Origin: Isoetes taiwanensis
Lineage: Eukaryota; Streptophyta; Lycopodiopsida; Isoetales; Isoetaceae
Length of the DNA: 64,000 nt
NCBI GenBank assembly: GCA_021234155.1
Contig: JAJEKV010000025.1
Span: 13,706,283 to 13,770,282, forward strand
Reading direction: 5' to 3'
In this document: positions 13,797-25,540 of the stretch, in pieces
Numbering within the stretch: position 1 is the stretch's first letter
Layout: every line of letters begins with the position of its first letter
Position numbers and translations under genes: made by a program
The notes under the pieces: generated by a model
Told to the model about the DNA's origin: nothing
Databases searched by the model: none
What the model saw: only the letters and a program-made list of their open reading frames with translations

Positions 13797-14136
13797 AAGC
13801 ACCCCCAATGATATCATAGCCTTCTTCCCCGAAAGAATTTTGAGTATTGTAATTTTTCGTGATTTAAATGAATAGTGTTTGGAGTCCATGAGTACAAAAC
13901 ACTTTCATAGTCTAGCCAAAGATCAGATCACTCTACTTTCCTCCATCTTTGTCCAACAATCTCGGTGCATCTTTCTTTATCCGATACGCTGGTCAACCGC
14001 ATGCACCGACACCACCCATTCCACCCATAAGCGGTTTAGTTAATGTTACCTTCTTCTTTGCAAATATCGAGATAGGTGAACCTAACCACACCGATATGTA
14101 TCTAAATCAGCCGGGCTTTACTACCACAAATTGGTG
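13797..14136 (-). pseudogene. R relic (copy 5)
   Basis: This decayed minus-strand copy of the ORF at 55,970-56,314 lies upstream of A5. The frame is broken. The boundary with the exon 1 tail (ttggtg then gcattcaacgtgtc) is the same as in all other array copies, which shows that the junction existed before amplification. Confidence 0.6.
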
Positions 14137-15260
14137 GCATTCAACGTGTCGTAGATTGAACCGCTTAAGTAAGTCTTAAAAAGTGTGGTTAGATAGAGCA
14201 GTTAAAGAATGTTATAACATTTCAATTGGTTTGTTTTGTTGCAGAGGGAGTAGCTGGGTTGTATGGTGGACTCAAAAGCCCGCTTTGGTGGCCGATGTAT
14301 TGTACGTGGGATTTGGAGTGCACCTATTTGTGCCCTGACGGGTTCGAAAAGCATGGGCAGACGCAGTATGTTTCACCAACAGAATAAAGAAGTTACGGGA
14401 GTAGACTGTGGCGTTTCGAACTCCGCTTTCTCCTGGGATTTTCCACCACCGGAGATTTCTCGCGACCAAAATGTGGGCCAAAGGTCGCTATTGCACCGAT
14501 GCCGTGAATAAAATTTAATTCATCTAAAGACATTGGTTGTTTCGCGCTTCAATTCATCCACGCCATAACTATCTCGTGGCTCCCCATCACCATGGTCCGC
14601 CTGAGGACAAAAGTAAAAGTCATTATTTCCCATTGCCGCTTTCTTCCACAATGCATAGAATTATTATAGATTGCTGTATAGATGGTATTTTAATACACTT
14701 CACACCGTCAATTGATTAATTTCTAAATCAATTTGTCAATTGTCAATTTCTTATACTAAGAAAGATCAATCAATTATTAGTTAGTGGGTGGGTAACTACT
14801 CTAGACTAAGAAAATCAATCAATCAATTATTAGTTAGTGACTCCACTTCCACACCATGTACCACTTGGCGCCATCCTATTACTTAGTAATCCTTATACTC
14901 TTATCCTACATCCTTAGGACATATGATCTATCGCCTACCACATATGGCTTATAGGACTCACTGCGCTTTTTTTGTCACAGATTTGGATTCGTGAGTGACG
15001 GATTATGCTACTCTCAATCGCCCCAAGGGGTACATTGAATGGGCCCAATGTGTCAGGGGAGAGATCACTTCCAAATCTATGTATCTAAGTGGCGGTCCAT
15101 TTTCTATATCTCACGGCTGCCATCACATGTGCAATGTGAGGAACACCTCTGCCCTTCAGAGAAAAAAATTGAAATCGGGCTGCCTTGTCGCTTTGTTGGG
15201 ATCTACGATACCAAAGGTTTTAATTATGGAGGAGGTCGGTGATTTGCAAGAATAAATATG

Positions 15261-17567
15261 TAAAGATAATAACAGGGGTTTTTTGTATTTTTGTACGCTT
15301 TTCTACAAAGGCTAGTTTTTCTAGACCGCTACAGATTCAAATGGATGTACTCACGCGCATATCTAGAGTGCACCATTCTTAGTCATGCTGATTTAGTTTT
15401 TTTTTGGTAATGGTCCAACATCCAAGGGCTCACAACAAAAGCCTCTTTACTTTTTAGAGGCTAACATGCAACCCCTCCCCGACAGCATTTCAGTGGCAAC
15501 TTGCGTACCGCTTCATCTTCAATCATGATCTCCGGGCTTCCTTTCCCGGGCTTCTATCTTTTCCGCTAAGTTATCTTCCTCGACCTTCCCCTCCATCCAA
15601 ATCTCTGCTCAGAGGGACACAAGGGCCGTGTTACCCAAAGGTAAAGGGGATTTTGGATTCTTGCAAACACTCGTAAAAAAAATGCAAAGATATGGCCTTC
15701 AAGTCTTCCAGCTTAGTAACGCGCCTTGATCAGATAAGTTTTTCGGGAAAATCGTGGTGCCCACAAGAATGGGCTTTGAGTCGAGTCTTGCGGACTTCCA
15801 TTTGACAACAACGAGATCATGCAGACAAACGAATTTGAAGCTGTGGTAAGCAATGATTTATGGCGTGGATCTCAGATTCTCAAGGATTGCGCTCGTAGTT
15901 ACTGATGCTATCCTCTCGTTCCGCCATGTTCCGCTTGCTTAGAACCTAGGGTAGCAAAACAAAGATTTGTTTCCAGGGCTGCACGTGACTCCATGCAGTG
16001 AAATATTTAATCCGCTCACCGCGCGTAATTCAGCATGTTTTGCCTTGGCCGATCGGAGTTGGGGCCCCTGCTTTTTGTGCGATGTGCATGTACGCTAGTA
16101 CAGTTATTCCATGATTTCATTGAGCCAAAGAAGACCCAAAATGCGCAGTGATGCGCAGATTACGCAGAGTCAAGCCATGTCTACAAATCTTGGCACTTTT
16201 CTATAAGATCAATCCGTAGATATTTGATTTCTCCTCAAGAAATTTTATGCAAAATGCCTCGCAAGAGTCCCTTATGCAGCCCCAAGAAGTGCATTTAACG
16301 ATCACATCTCAGTCATAGTAGTGCTGCCAAGCATGCAAATGGAAAATGAGTCAGTACACTTTTCAAATATGCAGAGATGAACTGCCCTACAAGTGGCATA
16401 CTATAATAAATACATGATGCTTAACATGATCAATCTCCGACACCTTTTGATGTTGACATGGTCGATCTATTGAAGACATGGATTCTTCCTTAATCCTTGT
16501 CAAACAGTACTACGCATCTCCTCGAACTCTCACTCTCTTCTTTCTACCATGGCAAATGCTCAGCTCAAAAAGCCTTTCATCTTAGAGCGACGTTAGTTTT
16601 AAACCTAGGTTCATCAAAATTCTTTTTGGAAATTTCAGGTAATCGTGGATTGAAATGCAGTATGATTTTGGAGCATATGATTTGCCCGCCAAATTGCCGC
16701 TAATCGCATAAGCATCATCTGCTTCGTGCCTCCTTTCCATTTCCATTGCTGCCTTGAAATCTACAAGATAATAGTTTTGTAGCTTCTCACATTCTATTTT
16801 CATGTTGTACATGATTTCTTTCATGCCGCTTATAATTCCTATGTACCATCTTACTATTATATGTGTTGCATCATATTTGTATTTCTTCAAGACTTTTAAT
16901 TGTTTATGATTGGTACCTTTTGTCGGTAAACATAAGTTCTCCAAATCCCCTACAATGGCATTTATGAGGATATTACTCTTTATTTGACACTCCAAAATCC
17001 CATCAGTCTAATCATCGCGGATGTACTCTTCCCTACTACTTTGCCCAGAGTAATCATTTCTAACATGTTTGTACTCGAGGACACTTATATGACGCTGACA
17101 TGATTACGCTTAATGTATCGCTATCTGCTACCTTGATGTTATTGTGTTTTAGTAATTAATATTTAGTCCTGCAACATTTACCTATGTTTATAAAAAGAAG
17201 AAATTCAAGGGCCCAAAAAATTTTTTACTTATAACAATCAACACACAACTACCATTAAATATTATAATAATAAACCATTGCATTTAACACATATTAATTA
17301 AATCCTCTTTAAACCCCTTTTGGTTTGGGTATATTCACATCTAAGTCACGCAAGGTGTTTCTGAGCTCCGAAAATATATTTACAATAATATGTATAAAAT
17401 TACCACCATTATACATTCTTTAAAACCTTATAGTATTTTGCAAACCTTAATATACAAGATACAAAAACTCAGAGCATGCATACCCCACAAACGAGGATCA
17501 CATGTACTGTCCAGATCTTGAATAAAGGGCAACAATATGCCCATCCGATGTACTCGCGTCTCTGAGT
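15261..17567. mobile_element. Element I, copy 2
   Basis: This 2.3 kb insertion is collinear with copy 1 (7,051-9,462). It has a left end with ataataacagggg, a middle with the cgccttgatcagataag-like block, and a right end with gtctctgagtaag. It sits at the same exon 3 site as copy 1, so the two are a segmental duplicate rather than two independent insertions. The AT-rich right third (17,130-17,480) matches the arms of the inverted repeat at 36,441-36,995. Confidence 0.6.
16582..16995 (-). pseudogene. Unknown ORF relic inside element I
   Basis: This 137-codon open stretch on the minus strand is the longest in the noisy half. The predicted chain is hydrophilic with a helical stretch reading KIECEKLQNYYLVDFKAA, followed by MEMERRHEADDAYAISGNLA. 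Composition looks protein-like rather than random, but I recognise no family. The homologous part of element I copy 1 (about 8,490-8,960) is not open. It could be a captured host-gene fragment or a remnant of an element-encoded protein; a chance ORF is not excluded. Confidence 0.3.
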
Positions 17568-17799
17568 AAGGTGCTAATGCCATCAATACTGACATAACCG
17601 ACCACTAAAATAAAAGTAACCCAATTGCTCCTACAATGTAAACCATGCAAACTTCTAATATTGGAAACACGTATATCACAGAAGCATTATGGTAACCTAA
17701 GTTCAACCCAAACAATCAATCGAAGTATTAGTATACCGAAGTTCCACGTGAAAGTAAGTAAAGCTTTCATCCCCGCCAAGATAGTGTTAGCCAACGCTT

Positions 17800-19440
17800 A
17801 TCCTTGACAGGATGAATTTGACTTATTATAGGCCTATGACGATTTCATCTCTGGCCTTATATGACTTGGGATCTATAATAAACATCTACTCAATATCTAT
17901 GTTATTTAGTCATTTGGGACCTATAATAAACATCTACTCATATCATTTTACTTAGTCAATGACATCGGCCATGCCTTGCAAATGTTAAATCAAATGGTGT
18001 ATGTATGTCAGTATTTTTTTGAAAGACATGTTTTAAAACATAAGTTAAGAATTTATCATGCATGGCTAAGGCCGCTAACATTTTCTTCGGGCTTCTAAAA
18101 CTCCGCGGGGTTGAACCCACTATTAACGCCCAACCTCGCGGCCGCTGAATTTATGTAGCAATTCAAGTGTATTTGTAGTTGTGAGTTGTATTAACATTCA
18201 ATCTAAAGGTCGCAATTTATGTAGCACCACGATTCGTAGTTGTGGAGTTGCGTATTTCACTTAAGAGACTAGAATAGAAAATGAAATAGGTATTTTAACG
18301 CCCACTTGAGAACTAGTTGGTTACACAATTGGAGGCAATACGAGACAAATTGAAATGACCATGCTCTGACAATATCTTGTTCTAGCCTCTAATTTAGCTA
18401 CTCTCAACCGTCATTGGTAACTTAGGTAACGATATACTATCTCTCCTCAAGAACTTAAGTAACATTCCACGGAATCTGCTGCATATCTCATCAAATGTGC
18501 TTACGCTTGCTTCATTATTGAAACTCGATCAAATTTCGCAAAATACATTATCTATATTGAAAAATGACGATGAAGCTTCATGCATAAAGTTGTATCACAC
18601 TTTAGCTATAGTACATTTGCTTAGTAAGCACAAAATGATGGAATGCTCGCGACTTAACCTAGAGCATGTGCGTTTAATGTGGAGAAGACAAGTCACCTCC
18701 CGCACAAAGAACTATCCATATTACTTGTCTTGCAACACTATGGGCATCAATCCTTATATGCCTTGTTAATTTTTAAGACCACATTTCAAGAATGATTTGA
18801 TAAGATTTATATTAAGTATATCTTAAGAAGCTTCTTAGCTTAAGAGTACTAATATTGACACCCAAGTTTAGCAGAGAAGATGATTTACATGGGTTGTTTG
18901 ATTTCCGCTAAAGTCGTAATAAATCACAGATATCAATACATGGATTTGTATGACTAAAAAACTTTCTCATAAAAAAGATTTAGGAGGATTGGAAATAGGA
19001 AATAGCATCTTTGTCTTGCCCTCGAATGGCTAGAACGCGAGTCCTAAAAAGTGGCAAGTTCTATCTCCATAATTACTTCAACTTCTCCTTTCAATCTCTT
19101 AGCTAAAAAGAATTTTGCATTTGATAACGAATGTGCATATATTTTGATAAAGGCCAATCAAGTTTCCTATAAAATTCTAAAATATTCAAAGATGAATATG
19201 TGTCTATTATAAAAGAGGATCTACATGTTGCAAACTCGAAAATGTCCTTTTATGGTTTTACAAACGCTTTCACTCAAACTTGCTTAGGAGTCGCCATGAT
19301 TGACACCTGAGTGATTTTCTTTAGGAGGTGAATATTGCACACTCCGTAGGAAGAATGGTAGGAAGAACAGTAGGAAAAATAGTAGGAAGAAGGGTAGGAA
19401 GAATCAATTAGTTGACCTTATCACATGGCAATTTATCTAA
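17800..19440. repeat. Spacer repeat of the A unit (copy 3)
   Basis: This is homologous to 47,640-49,330 throughout. It ends at about 19,450 (cctatgaatttttgcctag), where, instead of the R relic, block C begins. No gene is apparent. Confidence 0.8.
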
Positions 19441-19449
19441 TTTCCTATG

Positions 19450-20640
19450 AATTTTTGCCTAGAATAGATACCTCAAATAGCAAAAAGTCGGGTCCACTCA
19501 AAATGGTCGTAAGAAATTAAACGACAAAAAGATAAATGCAATGCACACACACCTGCATCTATTCCTTGCAAATTGAAAAATTAAAATAGATAGAAGGAAT
19601 TATGATGTCAAAGACAATGCAATTCCAGGAGTAAGGCCGGGAACTTTGATCTACATTGAGTTGGCCTTGAGCTTTCTCTTCTAATTCCATTTGAATTTTT
19701 TGCTTTAAAGAGAGATTGCTTGCATTTACATCTAGGGGTTTCATTTGTTCCCCAACACTTTCTATTTAGCTCATTCTATAACAGTATACATACCAAATTT
19801 TATTGAGGAGCATAGGCAATTTGACACGTATATTCATACCCAAGCTTTTGGAACTGAGCATAACTTTTGCTCCTAAATATTGTGGTGACTCAAGAGAAAA
19901 AGGAAAATGTGTTTCATGCTCCCTAATTCTACGTACCACTCAGGAATGATATTAATAAATCTTCAATTAGCAAGATGTCACGGTGAGCAAGTATATGTTC
20001 AAGTTCTTTCCTAAACTGATGCAAAGATCCATTGCAAATGGAGTATCTCGTGAGGGCAAACATAAGAAGATTTCTTTAATCCATAAGAAGAAGGAGAACA
20101 ATGCACCTTAAGAGAAAACTCCGCATCTCCATCTTTAAGATTTAGAATACATAGTTTCAAGTATAATCTATATTTCTTAAATATTTTCGACATAACAATC
20201 CAATCCACAAAATTATCATCCAAAGACAGTACCTTACTAAAAAGACTTATAATGCATGCAAAAGTCGAATCGATTCTTCTTCATTTGGACATGTACTAAT
20301 TTGCTCTGTGACATGGTCAAGTAATGATTCTCCACATCTATTCGTATTAACTCTTTTCTTAACATGCCAATGCTTTGACAATTCATCAAACTCTGGATGA
20401 AGAAGAATACCTTATGCAATCAGAGTTTGATGCTTTCCATAGATCCCATGAAGATCATCAAATAAAACAACAAAAACCATCTAAAACTATCTCGACTACT
20501 ATAGCTAAAGCTTTGATGAGCCTATCAGCAGCCTTTCAAGGGTTCCGCCGCCTAGTGGCGCAAAAGAAGTAGTGCGCTTTTTTACACGCAGGTTTGGACT
20601 TCATAATTGTAGCATTTTAATAGTCAGGGCTTAGTTGTGG
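19450..20640 (-). repeat. Block C with decayed minus-strand coding segments
   Basis: This block is not part of the A or B units and recurs at 49,400-50,510 (as a mosaic) and at the window end from 63,901. Minus-strand open stretches look protein-like: 19,744-19,559 (61 codons, LKQKIQMELEEKAQGQ), 20,223-20,011 (70 codons, DDNFVDWIVMSKIFKKYRLY then PHEILHLQWIF) and, without a start codon, about 20,420-20,250 (HPEFDELSKHWHVKKRV). They follow one another in the same direction, suggesting exons of one decayed gene or a transposon protein. A plus-strand stretch at 20,375-20,572 is also open. I recognise no family. Confidence 0.4.
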
Positions 20641-21655
20641 CGATCATAGCATGTATTGTTATGAATGTTACTTAGTCAATGATCGCCAAGTGCCTTGCAA
20701 ATGTTAAATCAAATGGTGTATGTATGTCGGGGATTTTTTGAAAGACATACGAACATAAAGAAATTTATCGGCAAGAGCCAAGACCGTCATAACATTTCCT
20801 TCAGTTTAAACCCGCGGGGTTGAACTTACTTATTTAAATCGGCCTAAACCCTCTACACGTTATACTATGTAGCAATTCATGTATTTGTAGTTGTGGAGTT
20901 GTATTAATATTCAATCTAGTGTCATAATTTATGTAGCACCACGATTCAGAAGCGTGGAGTTGCGTATTTCACTTAAGAGACTAGAATAGAAAATGAAATA
21001 GTATTTTAACGCTCCACTTGAGAATTATTGGTTACACAATTGGAGGCACACAGACAATTGAACTCCATCATGCCGACTACTAGCTTTGTTCTAGCCTTCC
21101 CCAATTAGCTACTCTCAACTCCGGGCCGCATTGGTAACTTAGGTAACGCGATATACTATCTCTCCTTAACTTGCTACCATTCCACGACCCAAGGCATATC
21201 TCATCAAATGTAGTTTACGCTTTGCTTCATTATTGAAACCGGATCAACCGCAAATACATTCTCCAGTATTGGAAAAAATGACGCGACGAAGCCCTCATAG
21301 ACAAAAGTTGGCTAGGCTCACTTTACAATACATTTGCTAGTAAGCAATGTCGTATGGAATGCTCAGACTAACCTAGAGCACGCAAGCTAATGGAGAAAAC
21401 AAGTTACTCAAGACTCTCACATCTCCACTCTCCTCAACAAAAAGAACTATCCATATTACTGTCTTGCACAACTATGGGTAATCGGGTCCTTAGCAGTATG
21501 CCTTGTTAATTTTTAAGACCACATTTCTAATGATTTTACAAGATTTATATTGGCATATCTAAAGCTGCAACTTAACTTAAGAGTACTAATATTGACACCC
21601 GTGTTTTATGGTGAGAAGATGATTCTATGGGTTATGAGGTCACAGTTTAATAAAC
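20640..21655. repeat. Spacer repeat, truncated, fused to a B unit
   Basis: The spacer restarts at about 20,640 (ttagtcaatgatcgcc), is collinear with 50,510-51,520 and stops at about 21,655. There it is fused to the part of a B unit starting at gtgataagcg. The same fusion is present at 51,520, so the C-spacer-B arrangement was duplicated as one piece. Confidence 0.75.
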
Positions 21656-21659
21656 TCGC

Positions 21660-22465
21660 TGCATATCGCGTTTTTGTGATAAGCGTAAAGAGTTGCAAAT
21701 TGCGGCCCAAAATGAGGCATAAATGACCAACAATATGCTCAAGTAAATATTAAATGCCAACTATGTAACAGATCAGCCTGCAGAATGCACTAGGCGCATC
21801 TAGGCTCTCAAGAAATATTAAATGCCCACTTCTATGCAAATGCATCAGGCTCAAGTAAAATATTAAATGCCCACTTCTTTAGACATGGCCACCTCGTGAG
21901 GAAGAAGCGCCATATGATTTTTATTTGTGATACGCTGCGTAAAGACACGGAATTACAATGTTCTATTGACTACCTATTGACTTAAAAACAATGCTCTATT
22001 GACTTAGGAGGCCTCTAAGCCATGTATGAATGACATAGAAGGATGACAAATTTCGCTTAAGAGAGTGAACTCTGGTGCTATCGCCAGGCCCCTGCATAAC
22101 TGGCTAAATTTGTTCCCACATGGCCAATATTGCTCACAAGGCTCAAATCCAATAAATGAATTGCACGCTAATTAAGTGCAAAGATCCATTTCGCCCCTCC
22201 ATAAGCCATGTTCCGGTCTTATAACAAAGCCAAGTAAGAAAATGACTCTATGGAAGTTTCTTCAAGCCGCTAAAATACCGAGCTCTTAATGAGTGCGATC
22301 GTAGGGCCTTCTAATCTCGCCACGCGGGCTAAATGAATGTCGCATAAAGACCAAATATAGAAAAAGCTAGCGTGTCGACAAATTATCTACAGTGAAAAGA
22401 GATGCCCTCTAACATTATGCAAACTGGGTCCCACAAAGTAAGTTGGGGTGCATGATTTAATGTAG
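21660..22465. repeat. B unit, 3' part only
   Basis: This is the downstream part of a B unit without its minisatellite. It contains the tgcccacttctatgca / aatattaaatgccc repeats, the tattgacttaggag block and the tctaacattatgcaaactgg block that precedes each minisatellite. It is homologous to 51,525-52,470. No gene is visible. Confidence 0.75.
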
Positions 22466-22825
22466 GCATGCTTGAGCCTAGATGGCATGTTGGAGCCTAG
22501 ATGGTATTTGAGCCACCTTGGCATGTTAGAGCCTAGGTGGCATGTTGGAAGTCGCATTTTGCATGCCTCGGAGCCACCTTTTGGTGCGTTGGAGCCTTGG
22601 TGGCATGTTGGAACCTAAGTGGCGTGTTTCGGCCACCTCAGGCACCGCTGTCATGTTTTGAGAGCTGCCTTGGCATGTTTGAACCTAGGTGGCATGTTGG
22701 GAACCCACGCGGGCATGTGAGCCATCTTGGCATGTTGGAACCCATGGGCAAGATGTTTGGAGCCACCTTGGCATGTTTGGGCCTAGTGGCATGTTGGTGG
22801 CATGTTTGAGCCATCTTCGAGGGCA
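22466..22825. repeat. Hairpin-forming minisatellite, array 1
   Basis: About 18 imperfect monomers of 18-22 bp are built around ggcatgtt, alternating between forms with gagccacctt and gcctaggt. Adjacent forms are partly self-complementary. Long open frames here come from the repeat period, not from coding. The clean consensus is best read at 52,475-52,830. Confidence 0.85.
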
Positions 22826-24171
22826 ACCTTGCGCACCCCCTTGGCCCCTTGGTCCCTAGTGCCATGTTGCCTCTCGTAGCTTCCGACCTTGCTATGTAGG
22901 CTTATCTCTGCTTTTGATATGCCGAATTTTTTCACATGTTGTCAGCTTCTCCATGTTTAACACCGCTAACTTTCTCAAAATGGCAATTAGTTACTAATTT
23001 ATAATCATTTATCTTCAAAGAATCGCTACGCAATTTATTATTATTTCACCAAGATTCAAAAAATCATAAGTAATGCATCTTTTGGCTTTAGTTCTTGATT
23101 TTTGCTATGTGTTTGCGTATTTGTTTCTTGGTCTAACTTCTTGCACCCTAGATTTTTATGTAATCGAGGCGCCCTTTCTTAACTGAATACTTTTTTACCA
23201 TGGCAACCCCTTAAGCATTAGGGAACCTTTGATTAGGTTTCCATTTGTTTCTAACGCCTCGCCTATTTCATCAAGGATTTTTACTTTTTTGGTTGAAAAA
23301 TCGTATATTGCATATGTAAGCTTTTTGGACCTGAATTCGCATGTTGGTCTCGCTTATATCAAGTAAAAGTTTCGTGGAATTTGGCTAAATCTACAAATGG
23401 CTAATGTTTTGCAATTAGTTGCATTCTAATGGGTTTTGGGTAATTTAGGTGGAATTTCGCTAATTGCACTTAATCAAGGCCAAGAACTCCCCGACCAGCC
23501 TTATTTATGCCAAAGAACCCCTATATGCATGAAAGAACAAATCGGCCATTCTTATAAACGTAAATGCCCGCCGTATTTTGGTTTGCCTATAAAAATTTTC
23601 AAAGAAGATTCAAAATGAATGCATAGTCTCCGCTTACCCAAGCGCCGGGAACCTCGAGCAATAGATGCATATGTGGAAGTCTTGGTGCCGAAATGCTATC
23701 GCAGTCTAAATCCAAACTTTTATCATGTACGTTGTTGTCTCAACACAAATTGCTTTGCCATTCTAATGGTATATGCCAACTATGCAACAGACTAGGGCTC
23801 GCAAATATTAAATGCCCAAGGAGGATTTCCTAGCTTGTGCAGAAGACTTATAATTGCGGCCCAAAATGAGGCATAAATGACCAACAATATGCTCGCGAAA
23901 TATTAAATGCCAACTATGCAATGCACTAGGCTCCGCGAATGCATTCAGGCGCATCTAGGCTCTCTAGTCATTAAATGCCCACTTCTATGCAAATGTATCA
24001 GGCTCGCAAATATTAAATGCCCACTTCTTTAGACATGGCCACCTCGTGAGGAAGAAGGCCAAGGAGGATTTTTAGCTTGTGATATGCGGCAAAAAGACAC
24101 GGAATTACAATCATGCTCTAAGTATTGACTCTATTGACTTAAAAACAATGCCTCTATTGACTTAGGAGTGC

Positions 24172-24535
24172 CTCTATATACCCTTCAAAGTTGCCCAAAG
24201 ATGATCAAATCCGACGCCGCTTATGCCGAGTTGGTCGTGCCCCGCCACCGCTACATGTGACATTGAGCACGCAGATCCGCACGGGATGGTGGTGATCATA
24301 CCTTCGAGGTCATGGACATGCGATCGCCTGCGTCCTCGCACGCGACTTGACATGTACATACACATTTATTTCATGATGATGTATACTTGTACACACAAAG
24401 ATTCTTATTATTCCTCAAACCCTTTCTGGCTGGGTTTTAACCCTGACAAGAATAAGTTTGTCAAGGCCTTCGGGTCCCATAGGCCGCATTGGTCCAAAGT
24501 GGATCTATAAAAACTATTCTATTCTATTCTATTCT
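24172..24535. mobile_element. S element, copy 1 (short insertion with (ATTCT)n tail)
   Basis: This 364-bp segment is present in B1 and B3 but absent from the corresponding place in B6 and B7 (gtgcctctaag). It begins tatacccttcaaagttgccc and ends in a tandem ATTCT tail. A simple-repeat 3' tail suggests a SINE or LINE 3' end. I see no clear tRNA-type A and B boxes and no unambiguous target duplication, so the class stays open. Confidence 0.5.
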
Positions 24536-24965
24536 AGGTTACGTATGAATGACATGGCGATGATACCGGCTTAAGAGAGTGAACTCTCGGGCGCTATCGC
24601 GAGGGCCCCGTGACAATCTCAAGCAAATTTGTTTCCAATATGGCCAATATTGCTCGCTGGCGTTCAAACTAATAAATGAATTGCGTGAATGCTAATTATG
24701 CAAAGATTCATTTCGTCTCCATATAAGCCATGTTCGATCCTCCAACAAAGCGAAGTAAGAAATGACTTCTATGGGAAGTTTCTTCGTCGGGTTAAAATAC
24801 TCGCCTCTTAATGAGTGAACGTAGGGCCTCTAATCTCTTCACATGGGCTATAGCCGAATGTCACAAAGACCAAATAATAAAAAAGAAGGTGTCGCATAAA
24901 GACTAGTCACAAAGTTTAACGCTATGCAACCGTCCTACAAAGTCTTAGGCGTGATTTACTGTAGG

Positions 24966-25290
24966 GGCATGTTGAGCCCAGTGGCATGTTGGAGCCTAGA
25001 TGGTATGTTTGCCACCTTGGCATGTTAGAGCCTAGGTGGCATGCTGGAGGTCGCATGAGATGTTTGAGCCACCTTGGCATGTTGGAGCCTTGCGGCATGT
25101 TGAACCTATGGCGTGTTTCACACCTTATACCAAGGCGTGTCATGTCGGAGCCGGCTTGGCATGTTGAACCCACGTGGCATGTGTGAGCCTTCTTGGCATG
25201 TTGGAACCCATGCGTAGATGTTTGAGCCAATTCTGGCATGTTTGGGCCTAGGGTGGCATGTTGGTGGCATTGCCTGAGCTTATCTTGAGG
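24966..25290. repeat. Hairpin-forming minisatellite, array 2
   Basis: This has the same monomer types and order as array 1, with more base errors. Order conservation across arrays (for example the ggcgtg variant followed by the tgtcatg variant) shows that whole arrays were copied rather than arising by independent slippage. Confidence 0.85.
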
Positions 25291-25540
25291 GCAACTCCTG
25301 TTACCCCCTTGGCCCCTTGGTCCCTAGTGCCATAAGCTGTCTCCGTAGCTCGCCATCTTATATATGTAGGCTTATCTCAAGTATGATATTAAGGCCGGAA
25401 TTTTCACATGTTGCTGCCTCCATGGCTAAATTTCCATAACTGAACAGAAAGCAATTAGTTACTAATTTATAATCATTTATCTTCAAAGAATCGGGCCATT
25501 TAATTTATTATTATCATTCACATTCAAAAATCATAGTAAT

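Larger units (their letters stand above)
14137..17752 (+). pseudogene. Cys-rich secreted protein gene, copy A5, split by element I
   Basis: The exon 1 tail is at 14,137-14,172, exon 2 at about 14,245-14,611 and exon 3 at about 14,981-15,260, resuming at 17,568-17,752. The intron acceptors ttgcag and gtcacag are intact here, but the frame is lost at once in exon 2 (an in-frame tag follows gggag). Element I sits at the same position in exon 3 as in A3. It is non-coding as written. Confidence 0.75.
22466..24950. repeat. B unit 1 (with minisatellite and S insertion)
   Basis: The order inside a B unit is: hairpin minisatellite (22,466-22,825), a block with gtaatgcatcttttggc, a weak coding relic (see 42,740-43,098), four to six copies of a short aaatattaaatgcc motif, the tattgactta block and the segment leading to the next minisatellite. 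This copy carries the S insertion at 24,172-24,535. The sequence is error-rich compared with 41,848-43,935. It contains no intact gene. Confidence 0.8.

Noticed and set aside
22466-22825. Repeat array resembling a CRISPR array
   Set aside because: There are no constant repeats separated by unique spacers. Monomers are contiguous and degenerate, and the DNA is plant nuclear.
24172-24535. S element as a classical tRNA-derived SINE
   Set aside because: Only the simple-repeat tail fits. A and B boxes and a clean target duplication were not found, so it was left unclassified.
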